IMG/VR virus record: IMGVR_UViG_3300023223_000074
Location: 1 to 34,604 of that record
Reading direction: 5' to 3' (one strand)
DNA length: 34,604 nucleotides
Source: a virus
Shown here one piece after another: positions 20,766-29,981 of the stretch (within the stretch, counting starts at the first letter, position 1; each line of letters opens with the position of its first letter). Both the position numbers and the translations under genes were made by a program. Below the pieces are notes generated by a model. The model saw only the letters and a list, made by a program, of their open reading frames with translations. It made no database searches and had not been told where the DNA came from.

Positions 20766-21236
20766 TCAAGGCCTCGAATCTTTGTCCAAAGCCACTGGAG
20801 TATCGCCCTTGGCGTCCAGCCTCTTTTGAAGAGAAACAGAAGGAGAAGAAAGGCGACGGTATCTATCGCGAATAGCGCGAATGCCGTTCCCAAATCCGGT
20901 TGAGCCCATTGCAAAAATTTGTACATAAGCTAAAATATCCACTATAGTATAAGTTGCGGTAACCCCTATGATTTCTGCCAACTGGTAAATTGGGGCCATT
21001 ACACAAAATATAGCGACGATGGTCATCGCGGGTTTATTTTTGTTGTTAACGACCATTAATATGGCATACGCACAAGACAAATCAACGAAAGCCACCGCAA
21101 GTGGGCCGCCGCTTAGTTCCATTGTTGCTATGAAGTTCGCCCACATGACCAATATAATAAACCGACTGTCATGCGCGTAAGCTACCCCTGAACCAATCAG
21201 GAGTAGTATTAGATATATGTATTGCGACCAGTCCAC
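20766..21236 (-). CDS. Multi-pass membrane protein
   Basis: 156 residues with about four membrane segments (5-20, 25-40, 45-62, 70-85 and perhaps 92-112) and a basic soluble tail (AIRDRYRRLSSPSVSLQKRL). It overlaps the upstream stop by one base. Unusual in a tail module; could alter the host envelope after infection (exclusion) or belong to lysis control. No family recognised. Confidence 0.7.
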   Translation of the reverse strand: MDWSQYIYLILLLIGSGVAYAHDSRFIILVMWANFIATMELSGGPLAVAFVDLSCAYAILMVVNNKNKPAMTIVAIFCVMAPIYQLAEIIGVTATYTIVDILAYVQIFAMGSTGFGNGIRAIRDRYRRLSSPSVSLQKRLDAKGDTPVALDKDSRP

Positions 21237-21481
21237 TAGCGACCGCCACCCCCACCTTTGATAACAATTTCATCAAAGAACTCAGGAAAATGCTCAAGGC
21301 CAAGATCGGTTACCTCGGCATGAAGGGTAGTCACCTTCGCTAGAACGTGGGTCCAGGCGTTAGTATGCGCCGCATTACCGGCTTCTTTGTTGCCCGCAAT
21401 TTCTTCCTTGGCGGCTTTTTTCATCTTGCCAAGTGATTTCTGGATGATATCCATGTTGGCGCGTTCGGTTTCCGTGGTCAT
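21236..21481 (-). CDS. Small charged helical protein with Gly-rich end
   Basis: 81 residues, helical (NMDIIQKSLGKMKKAAKEEI) and ending in KGGGGGR. AGGG before the start. First gene of the 21481-17857 minus segment. Function unknown. Confidence 0.65.
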   Translation of the reverse strand: MTTETERANMDIIQKSLGKMKKAAKEEIAGNKEAGNAAHTNAWTHVLAKVTTLHAEVTDLGLEHFPEFFDEIVIKGGGGGR

Positions 21482-21557
21482 TATTTTGCCCTTTTTGTTG
21501 GCTGTTGTGTTAGTGTGTCCTTGTTATCACAACGAAATAAGAAAAGCGAATTGATCT
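21482..21557. promoter_or_regulatory. Divergent intergenic region
   Basis: 76 bases between divergent starts. It contains TTGTTATCACAA (inverted TTGT/ACAA) and is A/T-rich near the plus start. It must drive at least the plus-strand LamG gene; I could not assign -35/-10 boxes with confidence. Confidence 0.35.
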
Positions 21558-23456
21558 ATGAATGTTCGAGAGTCACGTCCCCCCGGAACAGATGTTGCCG
21601 TCAGGAACCCCGGAGAAATAATCTATATCAAAGGCTCCGAATCTGTCGATGGTAGCATTCGCCTTCAAGTCATTGTGATGAATGGTGGTTTCATTACCGA
21701 AATACAAACCCGCACAGAAGGGATATGGCAACCAACGTCCTTCAAGACCGGCGCAGAATCTGTTCTGGTTGGAACGCTGGTTAGACTTAGCGCAGCGGGA
21801 AACCATCTAATTACCAACGACGGCTTTGGTCACGTTCATTTCAACGCGCGTTCCGAACTTGAAGATGGCGTGTCCACGTCATTGGCAACAATGATTAATG
21901 CAACAAGTTTTACCGAACGGGCTGTGTTCAGGTCAGACGAATCAAGCACCTTCACAGGAACACTTATCGAAAACTTGGTTATTGGAACAGCACTTCATCT
22001 GATAACAGGAAAGTTCTACTTCAAAACAGGGGCTACTGCCGCAAGCGAAGCCGTACGAGTTGAAGCATGGAAAGGGATAGACGATACTGGCTCGAAGATA
22101 TTTGACCAACTCTACCCGCCGTCCGAGTTCCCCGCCAATACCGAGATAGGCTTAACGCTGGAAGGGTTTCTGGAGTTCTTTGTGGGTGACGACACGTTTA
22201 CAAGAATAACCAGCGATGCGGATTTTTCCCTTAAAACAAACGCGGCGCTTGATGCTTGGTGGCTAGCCGTAGACTTCTCGGCAGTCAGCGACGACGACCT
22301 ATTGCAAACAACCGAATGGGTAGATGGGAACACCTTCACCGAAGGCGATTGGTCAACGCAGGATCGCAAGGTTTACGTGTGCAACGTCACAGGTATTCAA
22401 ACCGGCACGTTCAACGATAATCTGGACAAGTGGGACGTTTTAACCCCTAACCCACCCCTGCCAGAAATCACATCTTCTTTAACTCTGGAAATAGAACAGA
22501 CGGAATCCCTAGATTATGAACTAACAGCGGATTTTGGTGTTGGCTTTGAGTGGGATGATTTGCCTTTAGGTGTTTTTGCACGAAACGGAAACGTAAGGAA
22601 GATTTTTGGAGGAGGGCTGCTACTTCCTGCCGTTTACGAATTGATCATGCGATCACGCAACATTACCGGAACCACAGAAGAAACCCTAACGCTGACAGTT
22701 ACAGCCCTACCGTGGGAAGACGACTTTGCAGTTCAGTTCAATGTTCTTGACTACATGGACGCCTCGGCAGACACATCAAACCCCCTCTACAGGGCCGCAA
22801 ACGGCACAGGCGCGAACGACGCATGGACAATAGCCTTCTGGTTTGAAGGTGGTTCAAGCAGCAACGGCGAGCAGACAGTTATATCCTTTGGCGGGTCAAG
22901 CCAGAGCGACGAGGGCCGAGTCCAAGTCTATTGGGATGGAAATAATGATCGCATGTTCCTGCAATACGGCACCAACAACGATTACCTTAGAATGAACACA
23001 GACGACAGCACCGTTCCTGACGGGACATACACGCATATTATAATGGCCTATGACGGAGGCGCGACTGACAACGAACAATACTCCAGCTTCAAAGTGTTTA
23101 TTGATGGGGTCGGCGTTAGCTGGAAAGACGAGAACGAAAGCAACAAGGGGTTTGGTGGCGAGATTGTAGATGACTTCTTTAGAATGGGTCGGAACCTATC
23201 CGCTGGAAACTACCTGCAAGGAAGCACGCTACTTGATGAAGTGGCCCTATGGGATAGTGACCAATCGGCAAACGTAGCCGCTATTTATAATGGCGGTGTA
23301 ACACACGACTTGCGGATTATGGCAAACCCACCAGAGCATTATTGGGCTATGGGAGATTTAACCGATGTATTCCCGATTATCTTTGACCATATAGGGTCTT
23401 TGAATATGACCATGACCAACATGGTTGCAGGGGATATTGTGGCAGATACGCCTTAA
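21558..23456 (+). CDS. Large LamG-domain putative receptor-binding protein, on the opposite strand to the tail genes
   Basis: 632 residues. No signal peptide. Residues 1-330 are beta-rich; about 310-385 looks like an Ig or cadherin-like unit (LTLEIEQTESLDYELTADFG). The C-terminal 390-610 is a LamG-type jellyroll: DAWTIAFWFEGGS, VPDGTYTHIIMAYDGG, KVFIDGVG, LLDEVALWDSDQSANVAAIY, NGGVTHDL, EHYWAMGD. Likely binds host surface glycans. It lies between minus-strand tail genes and its stop overlaps the convergent gene's stop in TTAA. Probably a later insertion with its own promoter. Confidence 0.83.
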   Translation: MNVRESRPPGTDVAVRNPGEIIYIKGSESVDGSIRLQVIVMNGGFITEIQTRTEGIWQPTSFKTGAESVLVGTLVRLSAAGNHLITNDGFGHVHFNARSELEDGVSTSLATMINATSFTERAVFRSDESSTFTGTLIENLVIGTALHLITGKFYFKTGATAASEAVRVEAWKGIDDTGSKIFDQLYPPSEFPANTEIGLTLEGFLEFFVGDDTFTRITSDADFSLKTNAALDAWWLAVDFSAVSDDDLLQTTEWVDGNTFTEGDWSTQDRKVYVCNVTGIQTGTFNDNLDKWDVLTPNPPLPEITSSLTLEIEQTESLDYELTADFGVGFEWDDLPLGVFARNGNVRKIFGGGLLLPAVYELIMRSRNITGTTEETLTLTVTALPWEDDFAVQFNVLDYMDASADTSNPLYRAANGTGANDAWTIAFWFEGGSSSNGEQTVISFGGSSQSDEGRVQVYWDGNNDRMFLQYGTNNDYLRMNTDDSTVPDGTYTHIIMAYDGGATDNEQYSSFKVFIDGVGVSWKDENESNKGFGGEIVDDFFRMGRNLSAGNYLQGSTLLDEVALWDSDQSANVAAIYNGGVTHDLRIMANPPEHYWAMGDLTDVFPIIFDHIGSLNMTMTNMVAGDIVADTP

Positions 23457-23794
23457 CCCATTTCATCCATTGCAGCTTGGGCCGCGGTGGAATCACCAGC
23501 GATTAGGGCAAGGATTGCTGCGTCACGATTTGGGCGGGGCTTGCTGACACGTTGGGGCGCTGGTTTGTATGTATGGACCTTGCGCACGCGCTTCCCGTCC
23601 TCTGTGACCACCGTGGAGGCTATCATCTTGCCTTTGGGGGTGTCAGCCGCAGGATCTTCCTTAAACAAGCCGTGCGCGTTCAATTCGTCGTCAGACCAAA
23701 GCGCCTCACAGTTGCGGGGAAGCAATAAGCCGTTTACTCGAACCTTCGGGTTCCATTTCGTGAAACCTTCGCCAGATTTTAAATGTAAAGTCAT
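23453..23794 (-). CDS. Small tail-associated hypothetical protein
   Basis: 113 residues; TAGGAG ten bases before the ATG. LPRNCEALWSDDELNAHGLF resembles the W-x-x-x-E-L-x-x-x-G-L motif common in small proteins beside phage fibres (possible chaperone or connector). Basic middle (KRVRKVHTYKPAPQRVSKPR). Role unproven. Confidence 0.7.
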   Translation of the reverse strand: MTLHLKSGEGFTKWNPKVRVNGLLLPRNCEALWSDDELNAHGLFKEDPAADTPKGKMIASTVVTEDGKRVRKVHTYKPAPQRVSKPRPNRDAAILALIAGDSTAAQAAMDEMG

Positions 23795-23803
23795 AGCATA
23801 CTC

Positions 23804-24451
23804 CTAAAATGTTAATTCCAAAACGCCGCTTGCTAGAGCGTTCGCAGACCCAAGATCGGCCATATCGTATGTTATGGCCGCTGGACTACTTGCATAATAT
23901 TTCCGGGCCACCTTGGTTTCGCCACCTCCAAGGGATGTCTCCCCGTCGCTTGCGCCCGTGACATTCAAGGTGGCTACGCCGCCGCCATCATGTGCGCTTC
24001 CGACAACTAACTGTGGTGACAGGAATGTTGTGTTGTTCGTTACCTGCGCGGTAGGATCGCCGCTTGTGCCTTCGGCTTGACCGTTCTGCACAGTAATAGA
24101 TTTCGCTGTAACGTCTGGTCTATAAACTATGGTGGCACCGTCATTAACCCCGCTGCTACCCGTAAGAGCCTCAACGGTTCCGGTTTCGGTTCCATCAGCT
24201 ATTTTTGTGAACATGGCAACATCTGGTAGTGACGAAACATCGCTGGCAATCGGTGTCCATCCTGACGGTGAACCCACAGAGGGACTACCAGCCCCGCGAT
24301 GGTAACCAATAATCACAAGAATGTCACCGGCCGCAATATCAAGCCCTGTCAGGTCTGGGTCTCCCGATACATAAGAACTATCCGCAACCGTTATTTCTGT
24401 CGCAGGGATACCCGTACCCATTCCAGCCCCTATTTGAAGCCCAACCAACAT
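23804..24451 (-). CDS. Beta-rich virion protein
   Basis: 215 residues, Gly/Thr/Ala/Asp-rich with regular strands (DLTGLDIAAGDILVIIGYHR; SGWTPIASDVSSLPDVAMFT; TAKSITVQNGQAEG). Resembles phage appendage proteins of the 'GWT.I.....' type. TAATG-coupled to the head-binding protein, so likely part of the tail fibre or spike assembly. Glycan-binding is an inference. Confidence 0.72.
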   Translation of the reverse strand: MLVGLQIGAGMGTGIPATEITVADSSYVSGDPDLTGLDIAAGDILVIIGYHRGAGSPSVGSPSGWTPIASDVSSLPDVAMFTKIADGTETGTVEALTGSSGVNDGATIVYRPDVTAKSITVQNGQAEGTSGDPTAQVTNNTTFLSPQLVVGSAHDGGGVATLNVTGASDGETSLGGGETKVARKYYASSPAAITYDMADLGSANALASGVLELTF

Positions 24452-25461
24452 TATGAAATGTCCAGAACATTAGTTATGAGAATGCTTGTCGTGGATATAG
24501 CAGCCCAGAATAAAACATCGGTTGCCCCGCCTGTAGTGGTTAGTGTCAGACCTGTTCCGTTCGCGGTTTTGTAGTTTGAACCCAAAGCCAAAGTGTTTGT
24601 GCCCCCTCCATCTTGAATAACCTCAATGAAGCCCATCGCGCCCTCATTAACATTCGTGGGATTATCAAGCGTCCGATTACCCGCAAGTGTCACGGTCGCG
24701 TTCCAGCCTAAATCCGTATCAAAGGCGATATTCGCTTGATCAGTCAGGGTTTGCTTTACAGCGCCCAATATGATCGAGGCCATGTCTGGATATTTCTCGG
24801 AAGCCCATGCCGGAACTTCAGCAGGCGTGGTTTTCTCAACTATCCCTGCAACCGTTATTGTCGCGCCAACGATAATGTTCGATTTTTCACCAGGGTTAGT
24901 CCACTCGAAATCATCGTTCGTCGCATTATAGGCAACAATGATGACTTGATTATCTGCGAAATCTCCTGAAACCAGCGGGTCCGTGTTGTTTTTGACAATC
25001 GCTTTAGCGCCAACACCATCAATGTTTAGGGTTACAGCCCCCGAACTTACCGCAACGGTTTCGAATACATATTGCTGATTGCCAACATACGCTGAAATAG
25101 GGTCGCTGGTTACACCCGTAATCGTATCACCGCCAACAATGCTTGTGACAAACAGACTTGTGTTAGATGTGGATCCCGCAGAACCCGCGTCCAAATCTTG
25201 GAACTTCTGAACCGCGGCGCTGTCGTTGACCTGAATCGAGTATAGGCCGCTTACCCACACCTTATTGTCTGTGCGCCCAAATTCATCCAATGGCTGAGGG
25301 TTTGCAATCGGAACGGTTAAATCACGGTCAGAGTAAATAATTGTCGAAGGGGCTGTAGCAACAGGGTCAGCGCCGTTCGTGCCGATATACAAAGAACCCA
25401 ATGAAATCGGGATTCCTGCATCATCTACATATTGTCCATGCTCTATTAAAACTGCTGTCAT
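24451..25461 (-). CDS. Tailspike/tail-fibre protein with P22-type head-binding N-terminus
   Basis: 336 residues. Residues 1-95 (GSLYIGTNGADPVATAPSTI; DRDLTVPIANPQPLDEFGRT; VWVSGLYSIQVND) follow the P22 tailspike head-binding pattern (G-x-I-Y-I-G-x-x-x-x-D-P; I-P; QPL; D...G; V...YS..V.D). The rest is beta-rich and short, with no pectate-lyase-like helix or endorhamnosidase motif. Likely an adaptor that joins the separate lectin-like proteins to the tail. It replaces the P22 gp9 position. Confidence 0.82.
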   Translation of the reverse strand: MTAVLIEHGQYVDDAGIPISLGSLYIGTNGADPVATAPSTIIYSDRDLTVPIANPQPLDEFGRTDNKVWVSGLYSIQVNDSAAVQKFQDLDAGSAGSTSNTSLFVTSIVGGDTITGVTSDPISAYVGNQQYVFETVAVSSGAVTLNIDGVGAKAIVKNNTDPLVSGDFADNQVIIVAYNATNDDFEWTNPGEKSNIIVGATITVAGIVEKTTPAEVPAWASEKYPDMASIILGAVKQTLTDQANIAFDTDLGWNATVTLAGNRTLDNPTNVNEGAMGFIEVIQDGGGTNTLALGSNYKTANGTGLTLTTTGGATDVLFWAAISTTSILITNVLDIS

Positions 25462-25619
25462 CGAGCTATCCTCCTAATAATTATTTCTCCGAAATGCACC
25501 ACCGCGAACAACGCCCAAATAATAAGAATACCAGACAAGACAGAATGCCCGGCAAGAATATCCTTCATAACCAGATATACACAGAAAACGGCCGAAAACC
25601 AAAGATACTTTGTTATCAT
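25458..25619 (-). CDS. 53-residue two-pass membrane protein
   Basis: MITKYLWFSAVFCVYLVMKD then LSGILIIWALFAVVHFGEII: two membrane segments with a short loop, basic tail IIRRIAR. Overlaps both neighbours as ATGA. Holin-like size; a second holin-like protein or part of the ejection apparatus. Function unknown. Confidence 0.65.
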   Translation of the reverse strand: MITKYLWFSAVFCVYLVMKDILAGHSVLSGILIIWALFAVVHFGEIIIRRIAR

Positions 25620-27505
25620 TCTTCATTATCCTCTCGGAAAGCGGCTACAGAGGAAATCACGCGCTTTAGCGCCCGCGCCTCCTCCGCACTATCTGGTTTC
25701 GCAACTGACATAGCCATTAAGGCGTTGCGGACCGCTCGGCTTTCAAAGGCGCGGGCCGCGCCACCTATCGAAGCGGCACCTACAAGGCCAGCACCAAACC
25801 CTCCAAGTGTATCCACAAGAACGCCAAACCCGACGGGTATCGCCAAAGACGCCCCTGTGGGAGGGTTTAGAGCAGCTTGTGGCGCTCTTTCCGTCAATTG
25901 TAAGGCTCTGGTTAATCCTTGAATCCTTTGCAATTGCTCTCTACCAAAAAGAACACCTGTTTGGTTTCCAAGTCGCTCTACCTCTTTTGCAAATTTCACT
26001 GGGCTTATATCATCACTAACAGATTTAACCATTGCTCGATGAAGAATAGCCGCTCGTGCGTTCGCTCGCCCTTTAGGAGAAAGGTTTCTGTAAAGTGTCA
26101 TAACATCTGATCTCTTGGTGCTGAATAACAGCCTTTCAACTGTTTCAGGAGTGGCGTCCCCGCGACGAAGCGTAGCTTTAAGCGCTGTGTTGTCCAATTC
26201 CCCCACGAGTTCGGACAACCTAGCATTTGACAGCCTCCACCGGTTAAAGTCTCTCTGGCTACCGTTATCCTTGATAAAATCCCCTATATCTTCACGCAAC
26301 GCTGGATATATCCTATTGAGAGATTGTTCCCCTATAGACCTAACCCCCGCCATGTCAGGTGTTTTGAAAGATTCCCCTAACTGCCTTCTAAGGATTTCTA
26401 CATTATCTATTCCCTGATTTTGCAAAGCCCCACGCCAATCCTCAAGACGGCTAATAATCGGGGCGACCTCTCGTGAGTTCAATGCCGTAAGACGCGCGAT
26501 TTCTTGGTCAATAGTTGTGGTTGATTTCGCCACAGGGACAACCCCTGCATCAGATACCGTAGCAAATACTTGCGCTTTCATGTCCGTATATTTATTTATC
26601 GCAGCGCCGCGCGTTTGTGATAGGTCTCCGACAATATTTTTCAATACACCGTCTGATAATTCGTCAGCATAATCTGCCCCGAAATCTTTCAGAGTATCAC
26701 GTATTGCTGCAACACGCTCTAATTCTTGGCCAGCCCTGTTTCGGCCTGTCCCCACTATTGGTAGCTTCTCACCTATTCCCTGGAGCCACCTAGATGCAAA
26801 CGTGTTTGGAGGGAATACGTCGCTAGTTAAAACACGTATTCCTTGATCCTCGGCACCTTTAACGGCGACTTGGGCCTGACTCGCGCCTGTTGGCCTAGGT
26901 CCGCCGCCTTTGGGTGTAAAGCCTGCACCCGCAACGCCACCCGCTAAAGATGAAAATACCTGCCCAACGGGACCAAGACCCGCCTCCGCAGCACCTTGGC
27001 CTGCTGCACCAGATCCACCACCACCGATAATCTGCGCTAAAGGTTGCGCTGCCATTTGCCTTGCTGTCTCAATAGCCGTGGGGCTTGTTACAGCGCGGCC
27101 TACGCCTCTAGCTATACCAACAGACCCACCGCCGCCGATAAGGGCCTGTGATGTCGCCTGAACAACGCGCTCAATCGCACCTTCTGGTTCAGGCACACCC
27201 ATTCCCGTTAATAGGTTGGATATATTGTCTCGAAGCATTGGAAGTTTGTTCTCATCCTCAAGCGCGAGGTTTACCAATCCTGTGATTGGGTCGGAAGCAA
27301 TGCCGAACAGCCCGCCAGCACCTTCAGCAACAGCGCGAGTGGTTAACCCTACTTGACGTATTAATTCAGCGCCTACGGACCGGGGTTCTTTCCCTCTGGC
27401 TTTCAACGCAGCCTGTGCCGCCGCATCTAAAGCCGATCCTTGCTTTGCAAGCAATGCCGCCTGCGCTGCGTTTTCAAGTTCTTCTTGGATGTTTAATTCA
27501 GCCAT
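25616..27505 (-). CDS. gp16-like ejection (DNA transfer) protein
   Basis: 629 residues. Long, helical, Ala/Gly-rich N-terminal half with hydrophobic glycine stretches (AAQPLAQIIGGGGSGAAGQG), then charged helices and a hydrophobic C-terminal region around 560-595 (ASLAIPVGFGVLVDTLGGFG). Third of three large helical proteins after gp14, the P22 gp16 position. Such proteins leave the head with DNA and help it cross the cell envelope. Sequence alone is weak; order makes the case. Confidence 0.8.
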   Translation of the reverse strand: MAELNIQEELENAAQAALLAKQGSALDAAAQAALKARGKEPRSVGAELIRQVGLTTRAVAEGAGGLFGIASDPITGLVNLALEDENKLPMLRDNISNLLTGMGVPEPEGAIERVVQATSQALIGGGGSVGIARGVGRAVTSPTAIETARQMAAQPLAQIIGGGGSGAAGQGAAEAGLGPVGQVFSSLAGGVAGAGFTPKGGGPRPTGASQAQVAVKGAEDQGIRVLTSDVFPPNTFASRWLQGIGEKLPIVGTGRNRAGQELERVAAIRDTLKDFGADYADELSDGVLKNIVGDLSQTRGAAINKYTDMKAQVFATVSDAGVVPVAKSTTTIDQEIARLTALNSREVAPIISRLEDWRGALQNQGIDNVEILRRQLGESFKTPDMAGVRSIGEQSLNRIYPALREDIGDFIKDNGSQRDFNRWRLSNARLSELVGELDNTALKATLRRGDATPETVERLLFSTKRSDVMTLYRNLSPKGRANARAAILHRAMVKSVSDDISPVKFAKEVERLGNQTGVLFGREQLQRIQGLTRALQLTERAPQAALNPPTGASLAIPVGFGVLVDTLGGFGAGLVGAASIGGAARAFESRAVRNALMAMSVAKPDSAEEARALKRVISSVAAFREDNEE

Positions 27506-29229
27506 TATTGACTAGCCCCCAACATGAGTGCCCTAGCATCTTCGGAAAGAAAATTCCAAACCTCCTCCACAGATAGGCCGCTTCCTACCGCTGTGTCTAT
27601 TAGGGATTGGTTACTTCTAACCGCATCAGGAATAACCCCCGCAGGAGGTGAAAGCGTTGCAACAGCGGGTGAAGGCGTTGCAGTAGGCTCACCAACGAAA
27701 TCAACAATCACATCTTGTGGATCAATGCTCGCACGTTCAGCAATGCCTGTGAACTCCCGTTCTAGTAAACGTTGGTTGCTCAACTGTGAATCGAACAGAC
27801 GACGGGCTGTTTCTACGAAATCCAACCTCTGATCTTCGGCAAGTCTCTCCCCCGAAAGAACCCGGTTGAAAGTGTTTCTAACCCTATCCGGTACACCCGC
27901 AGCGTTTGCCGCCGTTGCAAACTCGCTTTCACGAACAACACTGTTAGGATCAAGAATCTTCATGTAGTTGAATATCAGAGACAAATCACCAGCAGCCGAT
28001 GGATCTTCAGCCGCAACCCTGATCTTATCGTCAGCGTTTCTCATTATCACAAAATCAGCCGATTGGCTGGTGAATTCCTTACGAATCCCGCCAATGTCTG
28101 ATAAACTTGCTGGATCACCCGCTTCCTCTGCTGTTCGCAACTCGGCAAATGCCGCCGCTTGCGGGCTATCTGCGCCGAAGGTCTCTATAACCGATTGTTC
28201 ATCTTGAATGACTTTACCCAAATCAGTGACAGCTTCGAAAGGCTGAGGAGTATCACGCTCCGCTACAGCTGCCTCGTTGGATAGGCGAGTTTCTTCTACG
28301 TTCAATTCCGCCTGTTCAAGTTCTACCGCCTCCATCGCGCTCAAGTCGCCGGAAGCTTGTGCTTCAAGCGCTCGGTTTTCAAGCACAAGTTTTTGGTTTT
28401 GAAGTGCGTCGCTTCTAGTAGCCAAATCAGCAGCAACGCCCGGATCGCTTGCGACTTCAGACTGCAATCGCGTCCGACGCGCCGCCGCTTGTTCTGGTGT
28501 AATGAAGCCACCCGCAAGATTGTGTTCGATCTGCGCCAAGCCTTTAGCCAATGGCCCTTGTGGACCAGCCGATGCCCTTGCACGAGCCGCCGCTGCCGCC
28601 CTTGCTTTGGCTTCCGCAGCCTGTCGCGCACGTTCTTGTGCAATCTGTTGGTCACGCCGACCAAGCAATGCAGTTCCGACCTGTGGGTTATCCGCAATCA
28701 AAGCCGCGAACGCATCAGTCGCCGAGGGTGGGGGTGGAGGCAATGAAGATATAACATCATTCCCAATTACCTGCATTCGCTGCAATTCTAAATCCAATGC
28801 GCCCTCATCCATATTGGCCAAGGCCACAAGCCGACTAAGATCACCTCCTTCAGCATGTATTCTACCTGCTTCTTTGGTCAAACGGCTTAACCGAGACGCA
28901 TGATCTGGTAATTTCTGCAATTCTTGGGATAAAGCCAACCCTTGTTGCGTCTGTTCACGTAGTTGTCCCGCTGCTTCGGGGTTCTGGCGTGCCTGACCCA
29001 CAGCTTGCGCTGTTTCAGGGGATAGCTGGCCTAAACGACCTAATGCCGCGTCATCGACAACCTGAGAGGATGGACCACCAAGGCCAAGAGCCGCTTGCAA
29101 CTTGCTTTGAAGGTCGGCCTGATCATCTGCCGCCCGCCGCCTTACGTTAGCCGCTTCAAAACCAGCGCCCAAGGTCCGCCCGAAGTCTCCGACCAGTGCA
29201 GCGCCGCTTGTGCCTCTAAGTGTAGCCAT
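27505..29229 (-). CDS. gp20-like ejection (DNA transfer) protein
   Basis: 574 residues, Ala/Gln/Arg-rich, coiled-coil prone (QIAQERARQAAEAKARAAAA), with a five-proline run near 165. Residues 395-500 (QSADFVIMRNADDKIRVAAE; LSLIFNYMKILDPNSVVRES; EFATAANAAGVPDRVRN) make a domain recurrent in ejection proteins of diverse phages. TAATG-coupled to the gp16-like gene. Role known for P22 gp20: part of the injected channel. Confidence 0.82.
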   Translation of the reverse strand: MATLRGTSGAALVGDFGRTLGAGFEAANVRRRAADDQADLQSKLQAALGLGGPSSQVVDDAALGRLGQLSPETAQAVGQARQNPEAAGQLREQTQQGLALSQELQKLPDHASRLSRLTKEAGRIHAEGGDLSRLVALANMDEGALDLELQRMQVIGNDVISSLPPPPPSATDAFAALIADNPQVGTALLGRRDQQIAQERARQAAEAKARAAAAARARASAGPQGPLAKGLAQIEHNLAGGFITPEQAAARRTRLQSEVASDPGVAADLATRSDALQNQKLVLENRALEAQASGDLSAMEAVELEQAELNVEETRLSNEAAVAERDTPQPFEAVTDLGKVIQDEQSVIETFGADSPQAAAFAELRTAEEAGDPASLSDIGGIRKEFTSQSADFVIMRNADDKIRVAAEDPSAAGDLSLIFNYMKILDPNSVVRESEFATAANAAGVPDRVRNTFNRVLSGERLAEDQRLDFVETARRLFDSQLSNQRLLEREFTGIAERASIDPQDVIVDFVGEPTATPSPAVATLSPPAGVIPDAVRSNQSLIDTAVGSGLSVEEVWNFLSEDARALMLGASQ

Positions 29230-29231
29230 TG

Positions 29232-29981
29232 TTAAGCCGCCTCCCGCGCAATCTTCTCATCAAGGTTCGATTGTAGTTTTCTCATTAAATTCTCGTAGTC
29301 AACAAACAGCCACCCGGCATATTCACCGACAAATTCAGGGTAACGCGCCTTCACATCCTGTGCCAAGAAGCCAATATTAGGACATCCCGCGATAATTGTG
29401 TCTTTGGTCTGCGGTATCCAGTCCCATTCGACTACCGCCAGCCCGTCAACATTAGCAACCTCAATAACGTTCTCTTTCAATCGTTCATCCGAGAAGAATA
29501 TACCCGCTGCAAGGTTTGCGATATTCGAGCCGAATGCAGCACTCGTTTCCGCGTCAGTAACAATGCCCGAAGAAACCGCCTCGCCTTGGTTCCTGAATAG
29601 ATCAGCAACACCACCCGCCGCGCCTAGACCAGTATTAGCCAAACCTTGTGACCTGCCCGTTAACATCTGTTCAAGTTGCAATGCGAGTTCTTGAGGTACA
29701 GCAGCAGCCGACTGAAGGCCCAAGCCGGAGCGTGTAAGCCCACCAGCGGCAAGTTGTCCCTGCACAGCGCGTTCACGCCCGCCTATGAGTGATCCAAATG
29801 TGTCAGAACTGAGAAGTTCGGCAATACGCTCATCCAAACCACCAACAGTTGCGCCCGCCGCCAGTCCGGGGAGTTGTGCCGCACCAGCTTCCGTAAACGG
29901 GCTTAGCTGGTCAATGCCGAGTTGAGTAAATTTGTTCTCCGCCGCTGCTGCGCGACTTCCTGCGTTTTTCTTGCCACCCAT
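29232..29981 (-). CDS. gp7-like ejection protein with S74-type C-terminal domain
   Basis: 249 residues; start set at the ATG sharing an A with the HNH stop (TAATG). N-terminal 1-160 is Ala/Gly/Leu-rich helical, as in gp7-like proteins. FFSDERLKENV (162-172) is the S-x4-K dyad region of peptidase S74 intramolecular chaperones (S164, K169), followed by GFLAQDVKARYPEFV and a terminal helix. S74 domains usually self-cleave after trimerising fibre proteins. Finding one in the gp7 position is unusual; a fibre-like role is the alternative. Confidence 0.8.
   Translation of the reverse strand: MGGKKNAGSRAAAAENKFTQLGIDQLSPFTEAGAAQLPGLAAGATVGGLDERIAELLSSDTFGSLIGGRERAVQGQLAAGGLTRSGLGLQSAAAVPQELALQLEQMLTGRSQGLANTGLGAAGGVADLFRNQGEAVSSGIVTDAETSAAFGSNIANLAAGIFFSDERLKENVIEVANVDGLAVVEWDWIPQTKDTIIAGCPNIGFLAQDVKARYPEFVGEYAGWLFVDYENLMRKLQSNLDEKIAREAA

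Noticed and set aside
28341-28754. Overlapping frames on both strands inside the gp20-like gene
   Set aside because: Ala/Arg-rich coding DNA gives long open shadow frames; no motif or start signal.
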